Source of the DNA: Pseudomonas sp. HMWF032
GTDB lineage: Bacteria > Pseudomonadota > Gammaproteobacteria > Pseudomonadales > Pseudomonadaceae
Length of the DNA: 40,679 nt
Assembly: GCF_003060885.1 (NCBI RefSeq)
Contig: NZ_QAIG01000005.1
Location: 747,277-787,955, forward strand
Reading direction: 5' to 3'
Shown here: positions 9,204 through 17,081 of the stretch, one piece after another
Position numbering within the stretch: position 1 is the stretch's first letter
How the letters are laid out: each line of letters begins with the position of its first letter
The notes under the pieces: generated by a model
The model's database searches: none
Told to the model about the DNA's origin: nothing
What the model saw: only the letters and a program-made list of their open reading frames with translations
Made by a program: the position numbers and the translations under genes

Positions 9204-11480
9204 ATGGGTATGGGTACAAAAGCGGGCAGCCTGCCACAGCGTCGTCTTCTGGCTACAGCCATCGGCCTGGCCGTGGCTTCGTGGGCAGGGGCTGGCATGG
9301 CGGCTGAGCAGGCTCCGCAAAAGGCCAAAACACCAGTCGAGCTGGGCAGCGTAACGGTCAAGGGCCAGCAGGCCGACGATTACAAAACCGAAAGTTCAGC
9401 CTCGGCCAAGTACGCCGTGCCCTTGCTCGACACCCCGCAGACCATCACCGTGGTGCCTCAGGCTCTGCTTAAAGAGCAGAAAGCCCTGAGCATGAAAGAA
9501 GTGCTGGCCAACGTTTCTGGCATCACCTTCAACGCCGGTGAGGGCGGTGGTGGCTCGGGCGACAGCATCAACATCCGTGGCTTCAGCGCCAACGCCAACA
9601 TGCAGATCGACGGCCTGCGCGACAGCTCGCAGAACAACCGCACCGACACCTTCAATATCGAAGCTGTTGAAGTCATCAAAGGTCCTAACTCGGTATTCGG
9701 TGGTTCCGGCACAACGGGCGGCAGCATCAACCAGGCCAGCAAGCAGCCGCTTCAGCGTGACTTCACCGAGATCGGTGCCAGCCTGGGTACTGACAACTAT
9801 CACCGCCTGACTCTGGATACCAACCAGACCCTGGATGGCGTGGGCACCGGCAGCGCCGTGCGCCTCAATCTGATGGCCCATGAGAATGATGTGCCTGGCC
9901 GTGATGATGTGGATCGCCAGCGCTGGGGTATTGCACCGTCGCTGCTCTTGGGGCTGAGCGAATCGACACGTCTGACCCTGAGTTACTTCCACCAAACGGA
10001 CGACAACCTGCCTGATTACGGCGTGCCGGCAATCAATGGCAAGCGCCTGGCGGGTGTGGACCGTGAAAGCTTCTTTGGCTGGCGCAATCTGGACAAGGAA
10101 GAAATCGAGAGCGATGCCTTCACGGTCAAACTTGAGCATGACATTAACGACAGTCTGCGCTTGCAGAATCTGACCCGCTATTCGGAAATCCACCGTGACA
10201 CGGTCGTCTCGGCGGCTCATGTCAACCTTGAGCGTCGGCGTTCAACGACAACGGGTGTTGGTCCAGTGCTGGCGGCCGGCAAATACCTGCCCGCAGGTCC
10301 ACAGGCCTATGGTCGTGATGTCACCAGCAAAATGCTGATCAATCAGACCAACCTGACCGCCAACTTCGAGACCCTTGGCCTGGCCCACACGCTGGTCAGC
10401 GGTGTGGAATTGTCGCGTGAGACCTATGACCGTACTACCTACGCCTATAACTTGGTGTTTCCGGACAGCGGTTATGACCTGAGTAACCCACCCGGTCGTT
10501 GGAATGGTCCGACCAATAAGGCTGATAGCGCGAAGACCGAGACGCGCCTGCTCGACCGCGCGCTGTACGCGTTCGACACCATCGCACTGAACGACTACTG
10601 GGACCTGAGTCTCGGCCTGCGTTACGACTGGGTGGATGGCGATGCCGATGATCACACCCTGGCGACCAATGCCCGGACGTCCTTCAACTCAAGCGATGAG
10701 CATCTGAGCAAGCGTGCGGGGCTGACCTATAAGCCGGCAGAGAATGGGCGTATCTACGTGGCCTATGGCGACTCCTTCAACCCATCCGCCGAGAACCTGG
10801 CGACCAGCGGTGCCGGCCTGTCTGCAGCGACTCAGGATCTTGAGCCTGAGAAGAACAAAACCTGGGAGTTGGGCACCAAGTGGGAGTTCCTCGATAGCCG
10901 TCTGGGCCTGGATGCAGCGCTGTTCCGTGTGGAAAAGAGCAATGCCCGCGAAACCATGGTTGATGGCAGTACCCAGCTGGCAGGCAAGCAGCGCGTTCAG
11001 GGCTTTGAGCTGGGCGCAACCGGACGTGTCACTGATCAGTGGAATGTCTACGCCAACTACACCTTCCTGGACAGCGAGACCCTGGAGGCGGCTGACACGG
11101 CTGCAGGTATCGCCCGTGAAGGTCAGGCGTTGGCCAACACCCCGCCTCGCTCGCTCAATCTGTGGACTACCTATGACCTGCCGGCCGGCTGGCGTGTGGG
11201 TTACGGCGCGCGTTATGTCAGTGAGCGCAACCTCACTGCCTCCAATGACGGTGTGAAACTGGATGCCTATTGGCTGCATAACGCCATGGTTGGCTACAAG
11301 GTCAACAAAGAGCTTGATCTGCAACTCAACCTCAACAACCTGTTTGATAAGGAATATGTTGAGAGCGTGAGAACGCAAGTGGGCACTACGGCGGGTGCTG
11401 GCACCACCACGGCGCGTTCTTCGGCCATTGAGTACGGTGCTGCACGTTCTGCAGTGCTGTCGGCGACCTACTCCTTCTGA
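9204..11480 (+). CDS. piuA: TonB-dependent catecholate siderophore receptor, PiuA/Fiu family
   Basis: A 758-residue outer-membrane receptor. The signal peptide (positive start, hydrophobic core, GMA near residue 33) is followed by a TonB-box-like VELGSVTVKG. The plug domain (LLDTPQTITVVPQ, NIRGFSAN, QIDGLRD, VEVIKGPNSVFGG) is followed by the 22-strand barrel with LNNLFDKEYV and a C-terminal aromatic residue (SATYSF), as needed for BAM insertion. The resemblance to Fiu/PiuA, which take up iron bound to monomeric catechols and siderophore-drug conjugates, is from recall and is supported by the neighbouring piuC. The start at 9204 follows GGGGA (9191-9195) by 8 bases; ATG at 9195 and TTG at 9189 are alternatives. 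It is controlled by the Fur box at 9148 and closed by a terminator at 11538. The exact ligand is unproven. Confidence 0.9.
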   Translation: MGMGTKAGSLPQRRLLATAIGLAVASWAGAGMAAEQAPQKAKTPVELGSVTVKGQQADDYKTESSASAKYAVPLLDTPQTITVVPQALLKEQKALSMKEVLANVSGITFNAGEGGGGSGDSINIRGFSANANMQIDGLRDSSQNNRTDTFNIEAVEVIKGPNSVFGGSGTTGGSINQASKQPLQRDFTEIGASLGTDNYHRLTLDTNQTLDGVGTGSAVRLNLMAHENDVPGRDDVDRQRWGIAPSLLLGLSESTRLTLSYFHQTDDNLPDYGVPAINGKRLAGVDRESFFGWRNLDKEEIESDAFTVKLEHDINDSLRLQNLTRYSEIHRDTVVSAAHVNLERRRSTTTGVGPVLAAGKYLPAGPQAYGRDVTSKMLINQTNLTANFETLGLAHTLVSGVELSRETYDRTTYAYNLVFPDSGYDLSNPPGRWNGPTNKADSAKTETRLLDRALYAFDTIALNDYWDLSLGLRYDWVDGDADDHTLATNARTSFNSSDEHLSKRAGLTYKPAENGRIYVAYGDSFNPSAENLATSGAGLSAATQDLEPEKNKTWELGTKWEFLDSRLGLDAALFRVEKSNARETMVDGSTQLAGKQRVQGFELGATGRVTDQWNVYANYTFLDSETLEAADTAAGIAREGQALANTPPRSLNLWTTYDLPAGWRVGYGARYVSERNLTASNDGVKLDAYWLHNAMVGYKVNKELDLQLNLNNLFDKEYVESVRTQVGTTAGAGTTTARSSAIEYGAARSAVLSATYSF

Positions 11481-11813
11481 GTGGCGACGCTAACCCACCG
11501 CCGCACGCGATGCGACGGTGGTAATGAGTTAAAGCAGACCCCGGTCACTGCCAGCAGTGACCGGGGTTTTGTTTTGTCTGGCGGGTGTGCGGCGCATCCG
11601 GACGTTGCCCGATTGCTTGTGCTGCCTGGTTTGTTTGGCCTGTGATCTGCAGTCTGCCAGCACTGGGCATGAGCGAAGGGTTCGTGGCCGTTTGTCAGCG
11701 GTGTGCAGCGATGGGGGCAGCTAAGCCCTGGCGTCGCGGCTTGATCAATAGCGTTCAGGTCGGTCTGTTTCGCCTGTAGAGGTGTGTGGTAACTGAGGGA
11801 CGATCAATTGTCT
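11481..11813. other. Intergenic region between convergent piuA and the flavoprotein gene
   Basis: 333 bases holding the piuA terminator (11538-11575). The rest (11580-11813) has only a 64-codon frame with no ribosome binding site and no recognisable product. I see no other structure. Confidence 0.6.
11538..11575 (+). terminator. Rho-independent terminator of piuA
   Basis: 13-bp stem ACCCCGGTCACTG (11538-11550) / CAGTGACCGGGGT (11555-11567), loop CCAG, followed by TTTGTTTTG. Strong and unambiguous in the plus direction. Confidence 0.93.
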
Positions 11814-13364
11814 TCAGTACAGATCACGCCGATAACGACCGCTCTGGCTTAGCTGGTCCACCTGTTCATCCCCCAGCAGTTGACGCAGGCAGGTGTCGAC
11901 ATCGCGGCCCATGCCGTCGAGGCTGCCACAGAGGTAGAGGGCGGCACCGTCGGCCAGCCAGGCGTGCAAGGTGCTGGCGGCATCGCACAGGGCGTCCTGT
12001 ACATAGCGCTGCGGATGGCCGTCGCGCGAATAGGTGAGGTCGAGGCGTTCGAGGTGGCCGCTGTGCTGCCAGGCGCGTAGCTCGTCGATCAGCAGGGCGT
12101 CGTGGGCGGCCTGGCGCTCGCCAAACAGCAGCCAGTTGCGTGAGTGTGGATTGGCTGCGCGTTCCTGCAGGTGCGCGCGCAGGCCGGCAAGGCCGCTGCC
12201 GCTGCCAATCAGAATCAGCGGCGTCGTGGCGTCAGGGCCCTGGAAGCCGGGGTTGCGGCGGATGCGCAGGTCGATCTGGCGGCCAATTTCGGCATGCTGA
12301 CACAGCCAGCCGGAGCCGAGTCCGGGGCTGCCGTCAGCCTGGTGCTGCAGGCGTACCAGCAGGTCAAGGTTGCCGCTGCTGCGGCACGAGGCAATCGAGT
12401 ATTCACGGTGTGGAAGGGGTGTCAGTTCGGCAAGCCACTGCGCCATGCTCTGTTGATCCGGCCGGGTTGTGGGCAGGTGGCGTTGGCTCAGGGCATCGCG
12501 CAGCAACTGGCCATCAGGTAAGTGCTGTTGTGGATCAAGGCCGAGTTGCTGCAGGCACGCATTGATGCGCTGCGGTGCATGCCGAGGGCCGACTTCGACA
12601 ATATCGCCGGCCCGCCAAGTGACGTCCTCTTGGCTGCTCAGGCGCAGTTGGAAGATTGGTGCGCCGATGCTGCCGGGGTTGAGGCAGAGGCGTTGCTCCA
12701 GTTGCCAAGGGCGGTAGTGTGCGGGCTGCCAGTCGACAAAATCGCTGTTGCCGCTGAGGTGACCAAGTTGTTGCTGCCAGTGGCGCAGGGTGCCGGCATC
12801 AAGGTTGTCGACACACAACAGGTCGAACAGCGGTTGCGCCTTGAGCGCTTGCAGGCGCAGCTGCAGGCGTTGGCCGAAGGCGCAGAACTGCGGGTAGCTG
12901 CTGTCGCCCAGGGCCAGGATGGCGAAGTGCAATTGTGGCAGTGAAGCCTGCTCAAGCAGGCTGCACTCAAAACGTGCGGCGTTATCCGGTGCTTCACCGT
13001 CGCCGTAGGTGCTGACCACCAATAGCAGGCGCTCGAGGGACGCCAGTTGAGCGTCACCGAGTTGGTTAAGGGCGATGCAGCGCGCTGGCATGCCGCTATC
13101 GCGCAATTGCGCGCAGCTGCGTTCGGCCAGTGCCAGTGCCTGGCCGCCTTGGCTGGCGTAGGCAATCAGCAGTTCGCCGGTTTGGCCGGATGGAATGCGC
13201 CGCTGTGGCCAGCAATAGTGCAGGCACAGGGCGAGATAGGTGGCGCTGATCAGTCCCGCGCTGAGTTCGCGCGCCGGTTGCAGCCAGAACAACAGGCCGG
13301 CCAGGAGCAGGCAGGTTGGCAGGGGCCAGTGGCACAGGGCGTGAAGTCGCGGGGCGGTGATCAA
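11814..13364 (-). CDS. Membrane-anchored flavodoxin/FAD-NADPH reductase (PiuB C-terminal-like)
   Basis: A 516-residue diflavin reductase. Two N-terminal transmembrane helices (about 15-29 and 37-52) precede a flavodoxin domain (AYASQGG at 69, STYGDGEAPDNA at 118, LALGDSSYPQFC at 150). The ferredoxin-NADP reductase half has the FAD motif REYS (320-323), the NADPH loop GSGSGLAG (387-394), YLCGSLDGMG (477) and a C-terminal tyrosine. It resembles the sulfite-reductase alpha/P450-reductase fold and the C-terminal half of the fused PiuB/FoxB-type reductases. It would pass electrons from NADPH to a membrane partner, here most likely the PepSY-TM protein encoded three genes upstream. The longest frame starts at TTG 13364 with no clear Shine-Dalgarno, so the start is uncertain. 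Confidence 0.85.
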   Translation of the reverse strand: MITAPRLHALCHWPLPTCLLLAGLLFWLQPARELSAGLISATYLALCLHYCWPQRRIPSGQTGELLIAYASQGGQALALAERSCAQLRDSGMPARCIALNQLGDAQLASLERLLLVVSTYGDGEAPDNAARFECSLLEQASLPQLHFAILALGDSSYPQFCAFGQRLQLRLQALKAQPLFDLLCVDNLDAGTLRHWQQQLGHLSGNSDFVDWQPAHYRPWQLEQRLCLNPGSIGAPIFQLRLSSQEDVTWRAGDIVEVGPRHAPQRINACLQQLGLDPQQHLPDGQLLRDALSQRHLPTTRPDQQSMAQWLAELTPLPHREYSIASCRSSGNLDLLVRLQHQADGSPGLGSGWLCQHAEIGRQIDLRIRRNPGFQGPDATTPLILIGSGSGLAGLRAHLQERAANPHSRNWLLFGERQAAHDALLIDELRAWQHSGHLERLDLTYSRDGHPQRYVQDALCDAASTLHAWLADGAALYLCGSLDGMGRDVDTCLRQLLGDEQVDQLSQSGRYRRDLY

Positions 13365-13392
13365 GTCGAGTCGTCAGCCAAGAGTTGGAAAG

Positions 13393-13416
13393 CGCTGCCG
13401 CCGGGTGGCGACAGCG
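13393..13416 (-). other. Hairpin between the DUF4198 gene and the flavoprotein gene
   Basis: On the minus strand CGCTGTCGCC and GGCGGCAGCG form a 10-bp stem (one G-U) around ACCC, followed by CTTTCC. The T tract is poor, so it may attenuate or stabilise the transcript ahead of the reductase gene and not end it. Confidence 0.45.
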
Positions 13417-13428
13417 TTCGGGCGGGCA

Positions 13429-14304
13429 TTAGGGCGCCAGCACTTCCAGAGTTGCGCTGTAGGCGGCGCGGCGCTCGGTGGCGGGGGCAATGACGCCTTC
13501 CTTGCTGCTCAGCTCGGCTTCCAGCCAGTACATGCCGGCGTTCGGCCAGGTGATGCTGATCTTGCCGTTGGCGTCGCTGGTGGTTTTGATTTCACCCAAC
13601 TCGTCGCGGTAACGGTTACCGCCGGGGATCACGCTGACTTCAACACCAGCGGCCGGCTTGCCATCGAGCAGCAGAGTGAATTCGGCGGCTTCACCGGCGA
13701 ACAGGTCGTTGGGGTGGGTAATCGGTGCCAGCTCAAGGCCCACGCCGGTAGTTTTCAGAACCGTAGTGGTCGGGTTGCCGGAGGTGACGAAGACTTCCAT
13801 GCGGCTGTTGTTCTGTGCCACTTTCAGCTCGGCGGCATTGGCCGGTACCTGCTTGGCGAAGTCCTCGGCCTTGCCCATCCAACGTTTGTTTTCCTGGCCT
13901 TCTTTCCAGCTGGCGAACAGGCCGCTGTTGGCGATGGCCAGTTTGTAGGTGCCTTTCTGAGTCAGGTGCAGGTCGAAGGTGCTGCGGTAACGGCCAATGT
14001 TGCCGTTCTCGGCTTTGGCGGCGCTGCCATCCGGGGCGAACAGTTGCAGCACGGCGGCCGGACGCGGACGCATCCCGGGTGGGCCGCCAGCGGGGGCGCT
14101 GTCGAGGTTGCCGATGCCCTGAATGCGCAGCGGGAAGTGTTCGAAATAGAACAGGTCATTGGACACGGCGGCATCGACGGTGACCCACGGGTCTTCACCG
14201 GACAGTACGGTGGCCGACGGCAGCATCCAGGCGCGGTGGGCCTGGGCGGACAGCGGCAGGCAGATGGCCAGGGTCAGGGCGGTCCATTTTACGAGTGGGT
14301 GCAT
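13429..14304 (-). CDS. DUF4198 periplasmic protein (metal-uptake associated)
   Basis: A 291-residue exported protein. The signal peptide ends at AQA (residues 20-22). The mature part begins HRAWMLPSA and has beta-sandwich features with a C-terminal repeat-like domain (NDLFAGEAAEFTLLLDGKPAAGVEVSVIPGG) and the GMYWLEA segment typical of DUF4198/CbiK-type proteins that accompany metal transport. The role is not established; I infer a periplasmic helper of the neighbouring iron-reduction operon. The ATG at 14304 follows AAGGAAG by a normal distance. It lies 40 bases downstream of the DUF2271 gene and about 65 upstream of the flavoprotein gene, all on the same strand. Confidence 0.85.
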   Translation of the reverse strand: MHPLVKWTALTLAICLPLSAQAHRAWMLPSATVLSGEDPWVTVDAAVSNDLFYFEHFPLRIQGIGNLDSAPAGGPPGMRPRPAAVLQLFAPDGSAAKAENGNIGRYRSTFDLHLTQKGTYKLAIANSGLFASWKEGQENKRWMGKAEDFAKQVPANAAELKVAQNNSRMEVFVTSGNPTTTVLKTTGVGLELAPITHPNDLFAGEAAEFTLLLDGKPAAGVEVSVIPGGNRYRDELGEIKTTSDANGKISITWPNAGMYWLEAELSSKEGVIAPATERRAAYSATLEVLAP

Positions 14305-14344
14305 GGCGGTCTTCCTTAAGGGCAGTGATTCAAGGGGCTGAGGT

Positions 14345-14857
14345 TCAAGGCGTCAGTTGCAGGGTGATCTGACCCAGCTCGCTGCTGCCCTGGGCGCTGT
14401 GGTTGGCGGCTTGCTTGGGTGGCCAGGTGAACGGCAGGCGCAGCAGTTCGCGGCCGCCCACTTCACGGGCGGCTTCCACCACCACGCGGTATTCACCCGC
14501 GGGTAACTGCTTGAAGGGGGCCGCGGCGCTGCTGAAACTCAGGCTCTGTTTGCCCACCGCACGGGTTGCGCCGCTGACGCCATCAACGGGCATCTCCAGG
14601 CTGCGGCCGCTGCGGCGCCACCACTGGCGCAGGTCCTTGAGCCACTTTTCGCCTTCCTTGTCCTTGAGCTTCTGGTCGTACCACACCGCCAGGTTGGCGA
14701 CATGCGTCTGGTCCGGTTGCTCCAGCCAGATGGCCACATAGGGGCGGTGGTACTCGGCCACCTGCAGGCGTGGGATTTCCACGTCAAGCTGCAACTCGGC
14801 AGCCAGAACGGGCGCGCTTAACAGGGCGCACAGGGGCAATAGCAAGCGTTTTGGCAT
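14345..14857 (-). CDS. DUF2271 periplasmic protein
   Basis: A 170-residue exported protein. A signal peptide (MPKRLLLPLCALLSAPVLA, cut near residue 19) precedes a DUF2271 domain: LDVEIPRLQ, RPYVAIWLEQ, VANLAVWYDQK, WLKDLRQWWR, VDGVSGATR, LPAGEYRVVVEAAREVGGRE. DUF2271 genes are commonly found beside PepSY-TM reductases. The biochemical role is unknown. A longer in-frame reading up to 15064 is rejected because the segment before 14857 overlaps the PepSY gene and looks like out-of-frame shadow, whereas ATG 14857 has AAGGACA upstream and starts a clean signal peptide. It starts 10 bases after the PepSY gene stop, so the two are clearly an operon. Confidence 0.85.
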   Translation of the reverse strand: MPKRLLLPLCALLSAPVLAAELQLDVEIPRLQVAEYHRPYVAIWLEQPDQTHVANLAVWYDQKLKDKEGEKWLKDLRQWWRRSGRSLEMPVDGVSGATRAVGKQSLSFSSAAAPFKQLPAGEYRVVVEAAREVGGRELLRLPFTWPPKQAANHSAQGSSELGQITLQLTP

Positions 14858-14867
14858 AACAATGTCC

Positions 14868-15467
14868 TTAGTGAATAAACAACAGCGCCAGCAGAACGGG
14901 GAGCACCAGGCCCAGGCCGAGCATCGGCCAGGTGCTGGGGCGGTTACCGGCGTAGCGTTGCAGCAACAGCAGGCCGCTGAGGCTGAACACCACACAGAGC
15001 ACGGCAAATACGTCGATAAACCAGGCCCACGCGGTGCCAGTGTTGCGGCCCTTGTGCAGGTCATTCAGGTAGGCGATCCAGCCACGGTCGGTGGACTCGA
15101 ACTCCAGTGCGCCGGATTCGATATCCAGGCTCAGCCAGGCATCGCCACCGGGGCGCGGTAAACCGATATACAGCTCACCATCCGACCATTCGGCGTCACG
15201 GCCATCCAGACGAATTGCCAGTTCGGCTTCCAGCCACTGGCGCAGATTCAGCGGCAGGCCCTGGCTTGGCTGTTTGTCTTGTAGCGCGGCCTGCAGCGCC
15301 TCGGGCAATTGCGCCTGATGGCTGATCACCTGGGGTTTTGCTTCGATCTGCGTGGCATGGTTGAGGGTGATGCCCGTGACGGCAAACAGCAGCATGCCGG
15401 CCAGGCACAAGGCGGAGCTGATCCAGTGCCATTGGCGCAGGGTGCCGAGCCAGAAGGAATGAGGCAT
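14868..15467 (-). CDS. PepSY-associated transmembrane protein (split PiuB-like membrane reductase subunit)
   Basis: A 199-residue inner-membrane protein. TM1 is at about residues 15-35 (ending GITLNHA), a periplasmic PepSY-like domain follows (GELYIGLPRPGGDAWLSLD), then NDLHKGRNTG, TM2 (about 146-170) and TM3 (about 182-198). H14, H37 and H138 lie near membrane edges and could bind haem. In the PiuB/FoxB group such a module is linked to reduction of ferric siderophores in the periplasm; in P. aeruginosa PiuB I recall it fused to the flavodoxin-FNR half. It is first in the operon PepSY-DUF2271-DUF4198-reductase. A weak Fur-like site lies 57 bases upstream. Confidence 0.85.
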   Translation of the reverse strand: MPHSFWLGTLRQWHWISSALCLAGMLLFAVTGITLNHATQIEAKPQVISHQAQLPEALQAALQDKQPSQGLPLNLRQWLEAELAIRLDGRDAEWSDGELYIGLPRPGGDAWLSLDIESGALEFESTDRGWIAYLNDLHKGRNTGTAWAWFIDVFAVLCVVFSLSGLLLLQRYAGNRPSTWPMLGLGLVLPVLLALLFIH

Positions 15468-15523
15468 AGACGCGACGTGTCAGTAGGTGTGGGTGTGTGG
15501 GAGGGCGATTGTAGTGAATTTTT

Positions 15524-15544
15524 AATGCTAAGTAGGATTATTTA
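15524..15544. promoter_or_regulatory. Weak Fur-like site in the PepSY/pxpA divergent promoter region
   Basis: On the minus strand TAAATAATCCTACTTAGCATT (15544-15524) partly resembles Pseudomonas Fur boxes of the AATAATTCTTATTTGCATT form. It sits in an AT-rich patch of the 196-base gap between the PepSY operon and pxpA. It is plausible from the iron context, but the match is imperfect. Confidence 0.35.
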
Positions 15545-15663
15545 CAAACAATATACATTCCTATTGGGGCGTTGCGTATCGGCCTGGCATCAGGTCTGCC
15601 CTATGACGGCGCGAACTGCGTTGCGGGCTTCCCGTCACGGCAATGCGCCACTAAGCTGATGGC

Positions 15664-16407
15664 ATGAAAACAATCCTGCTGAACTGCGACATGGGTGAAA
15701 GCTTCGGCGTGTGGCGTATGGGCGATGACGTGCATGCCATGCCGCTGATTGATCAGGCCAACCTGGCCTGCGGCTTTCATGCGTCCGACCCGCTGACCAT
15801 GCAACGCACCGTCGCCCTGGCGGTAGAGCATGGGGTGAGCATTGGCGCGCACCCGGCCTATCCGGATCTGCTCGGGTTTGGCCGGCGGCATATCGCCTGC
15901 TCGCCCGAGGAGGTCACTGCGCTGGTGCTGTATCAGCTCGGCGCACTGGATGCCTTCTGTCGCGCAGCCGGCACTCAGCTGGCCTACGTCAAACCGCATG
16001 GTGCGCTGTACAACGATCTGGTGCGCGATGATGCGCTGTTCAATGCGGTGCTTGAGGCTTGCGCCAGTTACCGCAAAGGCTTGCCGCTGATGGTGCTGGC
16101 GCTGGCCGACAACAGCCGCGAACTGCGCCTGGCCGATGCTGCGGAGGTGCCGTTGATGTTCGAGGCCTTTGCCGACCGCGCCTACCTGGCCGACGGGCAG
16201 TTGGCGCCACGGCGCTTGAGCGGCGCGGTGCACCATGATCCTCAACGGATTTTTCAGCAGGCCCTGGCGATTGCCCAAGGCGAGCCGTTTGCCGATATCG
16301 ATGGCAAGCCGCTGCAGCTGCGCGCCGACAGCCTCTGTGTACATGGCGATAACGCCGACTCCCTGGCTGTGCTGCGGCGCTTGCGGGCCAGCCTGGACGC
16401 TCTATGA
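15664..16407 (+). CDS. pxpA: 5-oxoprolinase subunit A (LamB/YcsF family)
   Basis: A 247-residue cytoplasmic protein with the LamB/YcsF signature: LNCDMGESFGVW at the N-terminus, ANLACGFHA, IGAHPAYPDLLGFGRR, YVKPHGALYN and CVHGDNA. With PxpB and PxpC it forms the ATP-dependent 5-oxoprolinase that converts 5-oxoproline (pyroglutamate) to glutamate. The length is typical (about 245-255). The ATG at 15664 gives the family N-terminus, although the ribosome binding site is weak (TGATGG). It is first gene of pxpABC and overlaps pxpB by 4 bases. Confidence 0.95.
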   Translation: MKTILLNCDMGESFGVWRMGDDVHAMPLIDQANLACGFHASDPLTMQRTVALAVEHGVSIGAHPAYPDLLGFGRRHIACSPEEVTALVLYQLGALDAFCRAAGTQLAYVKPHGALYNDLVRDDALFNAVLEACASYRKGLPLMVLALADNSRELRLADAAEVPLMFEAFADRAYLADGQLAPRRLSGAVHHDPQRIFQQALAIAQGEPFADIDGKPLQLRADSLCVHGDNADSLAVLRRLRASLDAL

Positions 16408-17081
16408 TCCGCCTCGAACCGGCCGGTGCCGAAGCGCTGCTGCTGGTGTTGGCCGAACAGCCGGATGCGCGGCTGCCGCAGCGTATCGCCCTGCTGGCCG
16501 AGCGCATCCGTAGCGAGCTGGACGAGGACCTCACCGACCTGGTGCCGGGCTGGACCAGCCTGCTGTTGCACTATGACCTGCTGCGTACCGATCACCTGCA
16601 ACTGGCCGAGCGGCTCAAGCCGCTGCTGGAGCGCTGGTTGGCCGAGCCTTTTGTCGCGCAGGCCGGGCGGCTGCATCAAGTCCCTATCTTGTATAACGGT
16701 GAAGACCTCGTCGAGGTCGCGCGCCTATGTCAGCTCACTGTCTCTCAGGTGATCGAGTTGCATGCGGCGACCGAGTACCGCGTTGGCGCGATTGGTTTTG
16801 CCCCAGGCTTTGCCTACCTCGGTAAGCTGGATGCGCGCCTTGCATTGCCGCGCCGCGCCACCCCGCGCATCGCTGTGCCGGCCGGTAGCCTGGCAATTGC
16901 CGAGCGGCAGACGGCGATCTACCCACACAATTCGCCCGGCGGCTGGCACCTGATCGGTCGCTGCCCCTGGGCGCTGTTCGATGCTGGGCGAACGCCGCCA
17001 TGCCCGCTGGCGCTGGGTGATCAGGTGCGCTTTCGCAGCATTGATGAGCGTGACTTTATTGGCGAAGGTGGTCAGTTATGA
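16404..17081 (+). CDS. pxpB: 5-oxoprolinase subunit B (KipI family)
   Basis: A 225-residue protein with the KipI/AHS1 signature GFAPGFAYLG, followed by LALPRRATPR, VPAGSLAIAERQTAIYP, NSPGGWHLIG and RCPWALFD, which form the cyclophilin-like domain. It is the partner of PxpC in the 5-oxoprolinase complex. In Bacillus the homologue KipI inhibits a sporulation kinase, but within a pxpABC operon the metabolic role is preferred. Start and stop both overlap neighbours through ATGA junctions (16404 and 17078), showing translational coupling. Confidence 0.95.
   Translation: MIRLEPAGAEALLLVLAEQPDARLPQRIALLAERIRSELDEDLTDLVPGWTSLLLHYDLLRTDHLQLAERLKPLLERWLAEPFVAQAGRLHQVPILYNGEDLVEVARLCQLTVSQVIELHAATEYRVGAIGFAPGFAYLGKLDARLALPRRATPRIAVPAGSLAIAERQTAIYPHNSPGGWHLIGRCPWALFDAGRTPPCPLALGDQVRFRSIDERDFIGEGGQL

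Noticed and set aside
11585..11779. 64-codon plus-strand frame after the piuA terminator
   Set aside because: No ribosome binding site, no promoter and no recognisable product; it lies between a terminator and a convergent gene.
14858..15064. N-terminal extension of the DUF2271 gene (reading to 15064)
   Set aside because: It overlaps the PepSY gene in another frame and is cysteine-rich nonsense. The ATG at 14857 opens a clean signal peptide with a good ribosome binding site.
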